DNA from: Panagrolaimus kolymaensis
Lineage: Eukaryota; Nematoda; Chromadorea; Rhabditida; Panagrolaimidae
Reading direction: 5' to 3'
Assembly (NCBI GenBank): GCA_028622995.1
Contig: JAJQJQ010000011.1
Location: 3,100,001 to 3,164,000 of the forward strand
DNA length: 64,000 bases
The translations under genes and the position numbers were made by a program. Under the pieces are notes generated by a model that did not search any database, was not told where the DNA came from, and worked only from the letters and a program-made list of their open reading frames with translations. Every line of letters starts with the position of its first letter. The stretch's first letter is position 1. Below, piece after piece: positions 22,017-32,514 of this stretch.

Positions 22017-22852
22017 AAGTGGATAAAATAATTTATTTTAAATTTGTCTTTCTTTTGATAGAAAAAATAAATAAATTATTTCAAAATATATTAAAATTAT
22101 TTTAAATGAGTTTGATGAAATATATCTTTTGTTGGAAGATTTTAGGGATAGAAAGTTTTTCAAAAATATTTTGGGAAGGACAGAGGAAAAGCAAATATTC
22201 CGAAAAATCTTGATTATCGTTAATTTTAACCGTTAGTCCTTTATTTTTTTATTCCATTTTTTGATCTTTCTCACGAAAAACTAACTTTAGATTGTGCATA
22301 TTTGTCTTTGTTTAAAAGCGAACGTCTTGCCGGATCTTCAATGGTTGGCTGGCACCGCGCGTTTTTCTATAAAAATTTAGAAGCTTGCTCATTTTTTAAC
22401 AGTTTAAAATATGTCGGAATAAAAAGGAATCGACATTCACTATCTTAGTCAATTTTTTGAGTCAGTCTTATTTTTAATTATATTTTGTGTTTGGCTGAGT
22501 GAATTTGAAAATAAATAAAATAACACATATATGATTCTAATTTCTTTCCTAAATTAAAAAAGTTAAACCGATCCAGCCAAAGGCCCCAGTAACAAGGTCT
22601 TTTACTATTTTTTATTTTTTTAATAAAATTAAATTATACTTTTTTAAGTTGCTATTTTAGAATTAAAATTAAGGTGTCCGTTCTTTTTTTAAGATTTTCC
22701 ATTTCGATTTTTTTTATTTTGTCTCTTATTATTTTTATAAAACTACACTTTTTTCTCGCCTATTTTTGTTTATTATATCCGAAGTTAAAAATAATAGCGG
22801 TGTTTTAATATATTTTTTTTAGTTTATTTGGGTATTCATGAAAAAATAGAAA
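22017..22852. other. Intergenic, AT-rich, no gene seen
   Basis: It contains the 3' end of the coiled-coil gene. A less AT-rich island lies at about 22318-22370 (TCTTGCCGGATCTTC and GGCACCGCGCG), which could be a promoter patch for the next gene. No coding exon was seen. Confidence 0.4.
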
Positions 22853-22940
22853 ATGAAGCGTTTTCTATTTCTTTTGTGTTTCCTTTTATGTAATTATTTT
22901 ATTGACTCATTCTCATTTGATATTCCTATTACTCACCCAG

Positions 22941-23213
22941 ATGATTCAATTTTTTAAAATTATAATTACTTTTATTGCTTTAGCGTTTGGTGTTCTTTTT
23001 TGTATGATTATTATTTGCTGGATTATAATTAAATGTAACCTTCATCGTTTTTATCTCCAATATCGGCTATACAATCGACATCGTAATTTTCGTAAATCAG
23101 CTCGTGTTTTCCGGTTTCTTGCTAAAAATCGGCCATCTTGCAAGGCTTTATGTCCGGCGATCTCAATTCATGGCAGCTCAAATGTCTTATTTAAAAGGGC
23201 AGGAAAGCGCTAG
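22941..23213 (+). CDS. Small single-pass membrane protein, about 90 aa
   Basis: The ATG at 22941 directly follows an acceptor-like CACCCAG, and the frame runs to TAG at 23211-23213. Residues ~5-38 are a long hydrophobic stretch rich in Ile, Phe and Cys (one membrane span, perhaps two short ones), followed by a strongly basic tail with repeated Arg/Tyr/His that should face the cytosol. An equally consistent model starts at ATG 22853 (MKRFLFLLCFLL), splices 22890-22983 (GTAATT to CTTTAG) and yields 88 aa with the same tail. No family was recognised. The zinc-finger gene begins 95 bp downstream with its own acceptor, so the two may be co-transcribed. Confidence 0.45.
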   Translation: MIQFFKIIITFIALAFGVLFCMIIICWIIIKCNLHRFYLQYRLYNRHRNFRKSARVFRFLAKNRPSCKALCPAISIHGSSNVLFKRAGKR

Positions 23214-23308
23214 TAGGCAAAATTATTAGGAAGGTTGGTATAAATATAATTTTACAAAAAATGAAGGAAAAAATTTAATTTTTTAAAGGCCGAGCGTGTT
23301 CAGCAGCC

Positions 23309-24378
23309 ATGAATGTTTTGAGAACAAATAAATTTCTCACAAGCATTCGTGATATTCTTGCTGTATTAAAATCAACAGGCAACTGGATGTCTGATGCAGC
23401 TGAGCAATATTTGCTTTATGGAAAAGGGGGCTTTAAAGATACCATTGATTCGTATCAAGATCTTTTGATTATGAATCCAAACGCCGATCCCAAAACATGC
23501 CATAAATTTCTTAAAGATCTTTGCCCAGAAGATGTCCATTTTTTTACTGCTGATGATGAGTTGGGTAAGTCGTAAGCGAAAAATTTTTAAAAATATAATC
23601 GTTTTATAGTTAATGTTATTGTTGATCAATTAATGTCTCAATGGACAAAAAATAAAGATATGACTGATAAAAATCGAGCCGAATTAAAACGAAATCGAAG
23701 AATTCAAATCGCGCATCAACTTAACACTTACATGTATTGGAATTGTATCAGCAATACAAGCTCTTATGAAGTTCAACGTGTAATTAATCAACCGTTAGAT
23801 TTCAAAAGCATTCTTTCATTTTATTCCTGTCATATGACAACCGATATAGATAACATTTTGTTTAATAAATGTCCTCAATGCGAAGATATTTTTGAAAATT
23901 TAGCTGAACATATTAATTCGCATGGAGATGCTATAACATGCACAACATGCCTTGTCACTTTCGCTTCATCCACTTGGAAAAAACATTTATCTCAATGCCA
24001 TGCGCATACATATACATGTCGTCGTATGTTTGATATCTTTCAGTAATTTAAATAATCCGTAATTTTTAAGATTGCTTGACTTTAATACCACAATCGTTAA
24101 ACAAAAATTGTATACGTCGGAACCACAACATTCAAAAAGTTAGCACATTAAGATTAAAATGGATGAAACCTGAAACTCCTCATCATGATAATCCAAATCC
24201 ACATGTTTTAATGCGAACTTTAACAAAGGAACAATTGCTTGCTAAAGTTGAACCTTATCGGTCACAACCTTCTTTTGGGGCAGGAATAATTTATGGATTG
24301 ATGAGAGAAGGGTATACTCTTCCTTTTCTCAATGATGAAGAATTTCAAGTTTTTAATGAAATTTTAAATAAAATGTAA
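23309..24378 (+). CDS. C2H2-like zinc-finger protein, 325 aa
   Basis: Exons 23309-23564, 23610-24023 and 24071-24378 keep phase. The second donor (GTATGT at 24024) was chosen over a read-through stop because it joins TYTCR to HCLTL and so completes a C-x2-C pair. The centre (about residues 175-245) holds three successive Cys/His units: CPQC with downstream His, CTTC with H-x4-CH, and CRHC with C-x4-H, arranged like C2H2 fingers. The N-terminal ~170 residues are helical with no known domain; the C-terminal 90 residues are acidic and end in EEFQVFNEILNKM. An acceptor (TTTTTTAAAG) ends at 23288, only 75 bp after the previous stop. Nucleic-acid binding is inferred from the fingers; the target is unknown. 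Confidence 0.7.
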
Positions 24379-24754
24379 ATATTCATTATTATGATTTTAT
24401 CATTTTTATAATTCGATTTTTGAAATTTTATTTTGTTTATGAATGATGAGTTTTTTTGGAATGAATCAAAAAATAATTAATTTAAATTTTTATTTTTATA
24501 ATTAAAGTGTTTTTTTTTTATTTGAAATTGTAAAAAATTAAAAAAATTGTGATAATTATTTATTTTGTAATAATTAATAAAGAATATTGCACCAAAAGGT
24601 TTATTCAACTAAAATAATATATAAATAAGCAAATATGTATGTTTTAATTTTACTTTTTAAAGAAAAATAAATGAAACAAAATTATACGAAAACAAGAACG
24701 GCATCACAATGCCAGAAAAATAATTTTGATTCGATCCATTATGGGAACGATTGT
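24379..24754. other. Convergent 3' region, AT-rich, no gene seen
   Basis: The zinc-finger gene and the DB-module gene end tail to tail here. Poly(A)-like AATAAA words occur near 24578 and 24667. Nothing else was found. Confidence 0.45.
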
Positions 24755-25717
24755 TTAAGCCAACCGGCGCTCCCATTCACACGGAGCTTCCCAAGTTGGG
24801 TCGAATTGAGGCTTAGCAGCTAAAAAGTCTTGCTGACAATTTGTAATTGTTTGCATATGATGTAAACAAGGCTTATATGAAAAGATTGATTGCAAATCAC
24901 AAGTTGGAACTTTTCCTTGACAGAAGGATAAACATTCATTTGGAACTCCTAAAAATAAAGTTTTTTTAAAAATCTTCATGCAAATATTTTTAATTGTCTT
25001 TCCAAAAAACCATTTTATAAAAACAAAAGGCAGTAAAAAATGAAACACTATGTCCACTCCAGTAAAGATCTTGTTTACTTCATAGTTTCAATCAACTTTA
25101 TCGAAAATTAGGTTAAAAATTATTTTAACCACCTTTATTTTGACAACATTGTGTATTATCTTGAGCATCGGCAGCGCAATAAGCCCATGTTGTAAGCTGA
25201 CTAACACATTTAATTCCAAGACCGCCTCCAAGCTAAAATAAATGGTATAATTTTGTGATAATTTATATAAAACGTGAAATTTTCTTACAGTCTGTAACGA
25301 TGTGTTATAACTACAAAGAGGTAAACAGAATTCCATTTCTGATTTCCCCACTGCTTGACAACAGTTCTGAATACGTTTATGGTGTACTTGTGCGCAACTA
25401 AAAATAAGATGGAATTAGATAATTAGGTTTTCTTTTAAAAATCAAAGGTAAATTGCTTAAATGTTTATGAATGAAATTTAAAAATACCTGCATGGACATT
25501 TACGTTTCAATTCACCGGCTTTTCGACTGCCACCAAAGCATTTTCCTTCTGCAACTTTATCTGCACAAAATTTATATTCATTTGGACAAAGTTGTCGAAG
25601 TTCATCAGCAGTCAACTCGGTTAATTCTTTTCCTTTTGATGAGACGAGACCGTTTACAATAACCAAAAAGGTTGTAATAAATCCAATAATTACAAGCAAC
25701 GAAAAGAATAATTTCAT
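24755..25717 (-). CDS. Secreted DB-module protein, nematode-specific
   Basis: Exons on the minus strand are 25717-25488, 25397-25289, 25232-25133 and 24948-24755, in phase, giving 210 aa. Residues 1-25 form a signal peptide (MKLFFSLLVIIGFITTFLV). The mature protein is cysteine-rich and has two copies of the DB-module core, a C-C pair followed by C-x3-C: NCCQAVGKSEMEFCLPLC and QCCQNKGVPNECLSFC. DB modules occur almost only in nematodes, in secreted and cuticle-linked or signalling proteins; their biochemical role is unknown. The first exon adds four extra cysteines before the first module. The third donor is GTGGTT, a weak site. The start was chosen at the ATG giving the clean signal peptide rather than any upstream codon. 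Confidence 0.85.
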
Positions 25718-26146
25718 TGTTTTTCCCAAAAAAAACAATGATTTTTTAGGGATGAAAAAAGTGAAACATTGATTTAAGAAAACTTCAAGATGATCATGAA
25801 AAAGAAAGAAAAAGAGGTCAGATCAATGTGACGTTCTTTCTTACGGATATTATCAAATAAAACTGGTTCATAAAAAATAGTTTAATCTCTTTAAAATAAT
25901 TAGTAGATAATGAAATATTTATTGACATTTAAAAAAAGGTTGTTCAGTATTATACTTATAAACTTGATTCAAAGAATTTATAAGGAGAATTATGTTATGC
26001 AAAAATCAAAATGTTTTCTATGTAATTTCTGTACACATTAATTTGTGTTTCAATTCATTCATTCGAAGTCCATTCTGAGCATCAAACACTTTTTCATTAA
26101 TCCTACCCAGTAATTTTCATTGTTCGTTTTTTCGTTCGTCATTTAG
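25718..26146. other. Divergent upstream region, probable first exon of the next gene unresolved
   Basis: It separates the DB-module gene from a plus-strand helical protein. The missing first exon of the latter should be here. Segment 26101-26146 resembles 54282-54325 (shared core AGTAATTTTCATTGT), a dispersed repeat fragment. Confidence 0.35.
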
Positions 26147-26886
26147 TCACTTGGGCAACAAATTACAACAAAAGTGAAAAATCTCATTTCAACTTACTTA
26201 AAAGATGCACAAATTCAAACTGTAAGTTTTTAAATTTAGTAATTATCGAAACCAAACGCGTTTACAACAAACATCTAACAAGTGCAAATTTTTCAAAAGG
26301 AAATTTAAAAATAATTTTAGCTTATCAATGCAGTATTTGACATGGCATGGGACAACCAAACAATTGGTAATTTCATTCATTGTTTCCGAATAAAGCTTTA
26401 AACTTGAATTATAGATCAAATCAAAACACAAATTTTGCCATTAGCAATGAAAACGATCACAAATGCACAAAAAACCCAATGCCTAAACACATATCAAAAA
26501 ATGTCAACCGAGCTCGGAGGAAGTGACAAAGCTGAAACTTTATTAAATGTATTGATTGGGAAATTAACAGCTGTCCTAAACCCATACATTACTCAACTTC
26601 AAACTGTTATCAAAAATAATCGAAGCAAAGGCATGCTTTAATTTAGTTGCTTTAATAAATTAATAACAATGGAAAAAATTTAGGAAAAGCAACAACCAAG
26701 GCTGCAGCGCTTAAAAAAGGTAACGGTTTCGTAACAAAGGCAAACATTCAAAAAGCTTTGACCGCAACACAAAAAGCTTTCAATCAAAAACAATGTGATG
26801 TTGCATTCAAATATCTTGCTGGAACGTATCTCAAACTTGGACAATACAATTTCAAATCCACTCCTTGCACTGGTAATGGAGCATAA
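26147..26886 (+). CDS. Helical protein, probably secreted, first exon unresolved
   Basis: Exons 26147-26221, 26321-26366, 26415-26630 and 26684-26886 form one continuous frame of 179 codons plus stop. All acceptors are AG; the donor of the third exon is GC (AAAG|GCATGC at 26631), because the only nearby GT lies beyond an in-frame stop. The product is almost all helix, Lys/Gln/Thr-rich, with four cysteines (two central and two near the C-terminus) and several Leu/Ile-rich amphipathic stretches such as KVKNLISTYLKDAQIQTLIN. An N-terminal exon with a start codon, presumably a signal peptide, should lie before 26147 but was not found. The look is that of small nematode secreted helical proteins; SXP/RAL-2 and FAR families were considered without a motif match. 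Confidence 0.6.
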
Positions 26887-27672
26887 ACAAATGTGGTTTT
26901 ACTCATAAAAAATAAAAAGCTGATGAAGGTAATATTTCATCGAAAGAAGATTTGATTTTTTAATAAATTTAATTTGTATCGTTGTTTGTATTTATAAAAT
27001 ATGTAATTGAGAAATATGACACATAAACTGAATGTAAAGATGGAAAATATTAGCAATTGAACAATTAGTATTCTATTGAAATGAATGGAAAAACAAATCA
27101 CATTCCTTTTTATTATTGTAAACTAATGTGAAAGGTATATAATTTACAACCTCAAACTAGCATACAATTTCTGGATATATTAGTAGCAATATTGTATGTA
27201 ATCAATAAAAAATAATTTTCGCAATCATTGTTTTGCATATAAAAAGCAGTTACAGTTTTCGCATAAAAGTTTTCCTTTACTTTGCTTTTTTGGTAACTAT
27301 GCATGAGAAAGTTATGAATTGCCGCTTGAAAACCTCTCAAAGGTTTTTATCAACTTGGAAAAATTTCAAAGGCATTGTTTTTTGTTTTGGCGAATCGCAA
27401 GAAATTTGAAAATATTTGAAAGAAGAAAAGAAAGGGTCAAACCCGGAAGCGACAATTAAGAATACTTGAGGTTAATCAGGTCGGTGGCAATTTTTTTTTT
27501 GACAAGTTTGGGAGTTTTCTAGTAGGCGGGAAATGCAATTTGTTTTCGGGATAAGTCTTGAATTTTGAATTATCGCTTATTTTATATTTTTTATCAACTT
27601 TGAAAGCGTTCACAGATTTTGCGAGCCTTTGGCATTTTAAATATATTTCAATTTAGTTTTCAGGCAATCGTC
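26887..27672. promoter_or_regulatory. Upstream region of the AP-2 gene
   Basis: The region is AT-rich. Closer to the gene it contains CCCGGAAGCG near 27447 (ETS-like) and GGCGGGAAAT at 27526 (the complement ATTTCCCGCC is an E2F core). A TTTTCAG acceptor ends at 27663, ten bases before the ATG, probably a trans-splice or 5'-UTR splice site. Confidence 0.4.
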
Positions 27673-29143
27673 ATGGAAAATCAATGGAATGCTACCGCTG
27701 ATTATAAATTCTACCCTCAACAGCCTGAAGGAACACAAGATGATCCAAATCCTGCTAAACGTCCACGACTTGAAGCTCAACTTCCTCCTGAAAGTAATGA
27801 TCAAGAAAAATATTCACCATCGACTGAAGCTTCACCAACTAATACATCCGATCACGTAAGTATTCCATTTATTTTTATTCTAAAAGAACATTTTTTTATT
27901 TTTTAGACAAATAATGAAGAAGTTGTTCAACCATATTTTACGGCATCGCAAACAAATCAACTTCAACAACAAGCTGGTTACCTTCAACAATGGGCAGCAG
28001 TGGCACAATATCCAGCTTATCAACAACAGAATCCGAATGAATTTCAAATGCAACAACTTCAACATAACATGTACAATCAAATGATGGCTTCTGGGATGAT
28101 TCAAACTCTCAACAATACTCACACTTCTGATGAAGATAGCGGAAATGGTTCCATGATTCATCCAATTATTGAAGAACCTCCAAACAGAATTGTTTTCACC
28201 ACTGTTCCTGGTCGTTTATCGTTACTTGGTCAAAGTCGAAAGATTGAAGTTTCTCTTGCTGAAATTCAACGACGAATCAATGCTCCTGAATGTTTGAATC
28301 AATCAATCCTCAGCGCTATCTTACGAAAGTTAGTTTCGTTATTCCTTTCCATTTATAATTTCATTTTCAGAGCTAAAAACAAGGATGGTGGAAACAAACT
28401 TAATGCCGATCTCAGAAAATACAACATCAATTTGGCTTCAGGAAAACGAAAGAGTGTCAGAAATTCTGCATTCACCGCATTGGTCGAAGCAGAAGCTACA
28501 ACTTTATCCAAAGATTTTCAAGATGTATCTGAAAGACATTTCCCATTCGACAGCTTCGCTTATGAATTTTTACGTGGGATAACATGTTTTGAAGATTATC
28601 AAATGAAATTTGTTTCTTTAACTTATGCTTTGTAAGTTTTGTTAAATTTTTTCATGACTGTTCTAAACATATTTGTTTCAGGAATCTTCTTGGGAACTTT
28701 ATGCAAATTCTTCAATTTGATCGCTCACCTGTGGCAACGATGGACTTGAACATGCCAAGTATGATGCATCCAGATTCTCAAAAAGATTTTACCAACTTTT
28801 CTTTAGTAAGTTTATTTATAACTTTACATTTATCATTAACATGTACTTTTTGTTTTAGCTTACTCATGGCTTTGGAACACCAGCTCATGGAGGAAGTTGG
28901 TTTACTCAATCGAAATGCATCAAAGTCGTTCATGAAGCTGTAACTGATCCACAAAAGTTCTGCACTCGTATTGGTCGACCACTTCCTGATATTCTTGCAA
29001 ATGTAATGGATTTCAAAGCACGCCAACAACAACATCAGCAACAACTTTCTCAACATAATTTTTCACAATTCCAAGGATATCAAATGCAAACTCCTCAACG
29101 ACAACCGCCAAAAGAAGATGTCAATGGTGGATACAATGAATAA
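27673..29143 (+). CDS. aptf: AP-2 family transcription factor
   Basis: Exons 27673-27855, 27907-28328, 28371-28631, 28682-28805 and 28859-29143 join in phase to 424 aa. AP-2 proteins bind GC-rich sites as dimers and control epidermal and neural fates; nematodes have several (aptf genes). The N-terminal ~175 residues are Gln/Pro-rich with a basic KRPR patch, as in AP-2 activation regions. The conserved DNA-binding and dimerisation region starts at VPGRLSLLGQ and continues with VSLAEIQRRINAPECLNQS, AKNKDGG, LRKYNINLASGKRKS, then the helix-span-helix with FDRSPV and FSLLTHGFGTPAHGG. A Gln-rich tail of ~50 residues follows. The span helix is slightly more divergent than in vertebrates. GH31 starts 300 bp downstream. 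Confidence 0.93.
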
Positions 29144-29442
29144 GAAAATCCATCTTTTGTACTAGCATTTATTTATATGTATTTATTTTTGATTGAATGT
29201 TTTTTCCTTCAAAATCGTTATTTATTGTTTTGTATTTTTTAAATTTTATACGTTGCCAATTTGTTTTTTTGTTTTTATGCAGTATAAACTTCTTTATTAG
29301 ATTAAATTGTCGAGGTCAAAACATAAAAATGAGAATTGTTCGTTTATCACAAAAATGGTTGATATCAATATCAGTTGCATTCTTTGTTTTGCAACGCTCT
29401 TAGTGCACCAAATCACTCAAATGGTTCAAAAAACGACCTGAA

Positions 29443-32400
29443 ATGCTTTTTAAAAAATTATGGTTAATTTTTATTTTATTTATATCCATTGCCATAGCAG
29501 ATAATCACATTAACGATAATCATAGAATTGATTGAGAACCAGGCAGAGAAAAAGGTGGTGATCATTGTACAAAAATTGGCTGCGTTGAAGATCCTGCTCA
29601 TGTAAACTGACTACTTTCATCCATTTTAGAATCATTTAATTAAGGTTTTTTTAGGGAAATAATGCTCCTTTTTGTTATTTTCCTCCAAAAACAGGATACA
29701 TTGCGATAAATATTTCTTCAACCGACGGAGTTACCGACAAACAACTTACGCTCAAAAAAGATTCGAAAAGTGTAAAAAATCCATATGGAAAGGATTTTGA
29801 TTTTCTTGATTTCTCATGGTCTGAGCTTGGTTCAGCAGTTTATTTAAAAATTTCACCATCTAAAAATAAGCGCTATCGTCCACCAGTACCTTTAGCAGAA
29901 ACAACACCAATCAATTCTGATGAAAAGCTCATTGTTCAATCATATCAAGATGGTGTTTGGTATTTTAATGTGATTCGTCAATCAACTGGAGCGAAAATTT
30001 GGGATACTAGTATTGGTGGTTTACTTTTTGCAGATCAATATATTCAAATTTCAACCATTGTTCCAACAGATAGAGTCTATGGTTTTGGAGAAAATATTCA
30101 TGCTACACTAAAACACGATTTCAGCCAATATAAAACTTATTCATTGTTTGCTCGTGATCAAGCACCCGATTCAGGAAATCCAAATGTTGGAAAAAATCTT
30201 TATGGTTTATCACTTTTATTAACAAGCATTTTATAAAATGATATATTTAGGCGTTCACAATTTTTACATTGGCATTGAATTTGATGGAAACGCTCATGGC
30301 GTATTTTTCTTCAATTCAAATCCCCAAGAGGTTACTGTGGGTGGGAGCGCAATCACTTATCGAACAATTGGTGGCCAAATTGAACTTTTCTTTTTTCCTG
30401 GCCCATCTCCTGAAGATGTTGTAAAACAATATGAACAATTGATTGGAAAGCCAATGCTTCCGCCATATTGGGCACTTGGTTTTCAACTTTGCCGATATGG
30501 ATATTCCGGAACAAAAGAAATTAGAGATACCTTACAAAGAATGAGAGAAGCAGGAATTCCTCAAGATGTTCAATTTGCTGATATTGATTATCTCGATGAT
30601 AAAGAAGATTTTTCATATGATCATATTGTAAGTCTATGCATGGAAAAGTATAAAAAAGAAAAAGCATATTTTAGAACTTTGCGGATTTGCCTCAATTGGC
30701 TCAAGATCTCCACAATAATTTTTCGATGCATTTGACTTTGATTTTTGATCCAGCAATTGAAGTTGACTATGCCCCAATGCAAAGAGGGATTGAACAAGGA
30801 GCAAAATTTATTAGCTGGCCTCGGGAAAATCTTGTACCAACAGATACACAAAATTTATATCCATTAATTAAAAATACCACCATCATGCTTGGTAAAGTTT
30901 GGCCGGAGAGAAACGTCGCTTTTCCCGATTTCTTAGACCCTGACAATAAAACAACAAATTGGTGGATCAGCGAATTTACAAGATTCCATCAAACTGTGGC
31001 GTTTGATGGAGCATGGATTGATATGAATGAACCATCAAATTTTGGGACAACTTCGAAAACCGAAAACGAGAGTGAGAAAGATAATGTTCCAGCTTTGAAA
31101 TGTCCAATGTCTGGCGCAGATAATTATTACGATTCACCACCATATGAAACTCAAGCTGCGTTTATGTATGGCGGAAGTGTAAGTTTTTTCATTTATCGAT
31201 GAGTTCTAAAACACATTTTAAGGCTCACTTAAATGATAAAACTCTTTGCATGCTTGGAACAATGGGCCGTAACTCCACGGTTTTATATGATTCAAAAAAC
31301 ATTTATGGTTGGTCAGAATCCGTTGCAACTCATCAAGCAATTCAAAACGCCACTGGAAAGAGAGGAATAGTAATTTCTCGTTCCACCTTTCCTTCATCTG
31401 GCAAATACACTGGCCATTGGCTTGGTGATAATACCGCGAGATGGCAAGATTTACAAACTTCTGTCATAGGTGCACAAGAATTCAATATGTTTGGAATTCC
31501 TTATGTTGGCTCAGATATTTGTGGTTTCATTGGAAAAACAAATGAAGAGCTTTGCCTTCGATGGCAGCAAATGGGAGCGTTTCATAGTTTTTCAAGAAAT
31601 CATAATGATAAAGGAAATCCTCCACAAGATCCGGCCCAATGGCCAGCTGTAGCTCGAGCAACAAGAATAGCAAATCTTTTCCGATATCGTCATTTTCCCT
31701 ATTTATATTCTCTTCATTTTAAAGCAAGCTTGGAAGGTGGCACAGTGGTTCGACCAGTTTTCTTTGAATTTCCAGAAGATGATAATGTTCATCAACTTTC
31801 TTACCAATTTTTATGGGGTTCAAATATGATGATTGCTCCTGTGGTTCAAGAAGGCACCACCACGGTTGGAGCATATCTTCCTCCAGCAGCTACATGGTAT
31901 TCCATTTTTGATTCATTTTATGGTAAAAAGATGCCCAGCGGAAAAGGTTTTTTCCTTGCTGCATGGGATGCTTTGATTCCTGTATTTCTTCGAGGAGGCG
32001 CTATTCTTCCTCGACAAGCAGCAGACATGACAACCGTGTTAGCACGAAAAAATCGCTTCGAACTTGTAGCTGGTTTAATTACGGATAAACTTGGAAATCA
32101 AGTTGCAAATGGTGAATTATATTGGGATGATGGTGATTCCATTCCTCCAGAGGATCTATCAAAACATAATTATCATCATTTTAATTTCAATTTTAATGCT
32201 ACAACCCAAACTGGTTCACTCATTATTTCTCAAACAAAAGCAGCTGTAAGTTAAACTTTTCTTTCAGAAATAATCCATTGATGAGTTGATGTTTATAGAC
32301 TGGTATTCACTTGTCATATCTCGAAAACATTGAAGTATTTGGATATCCTTATACTCCTGATTTTACTACAGCTACGGTAAATGGAAAAAACGTTAATATT

Positions 32401-32514
32401 ACATCCATGTCAACTTTTGATTCATTCAATCAAGTTTTAAATATCACTGCTCCAGCTCTTTTTGATTTAAACAATGGTGGCCCAACATGGACATTAACTT
32501 TTTCAAACAAATAG
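29443..32514 (+). pseudogene. GH31 alpha-glucosidase with an in-frame TGA in its trefoil domain
   Basis: Exons 29443-29601, 29655-30204, 30251-30627, 30675-31178, 31223-32245 and 32299-32514 form a 943-codon frame (942 codons plus the final TAG at 32512), about the size of animal lysosomal or secreted alpha-glucosidases. Codon 31 is TGA (29533-29535). Residues 1-19 are a good signal peptide. The P-type trefoil domain should begin RIDC; here it reads RID-stop-EP and then continues normally with DHCTKIGC and APFCYFP, so the stop sits at the first trefoil cysteine (TGC or TGT to TGA). Catalytic residues are intact: [10 protein letters not shown] with the nucleophile Asp about 478, and GDNTARW with the acid/base Asp about 599. 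It may be a young pseudogene, a read-through gene or a sequence error; nothing else in the frame is broken. Confidence 0.85.
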
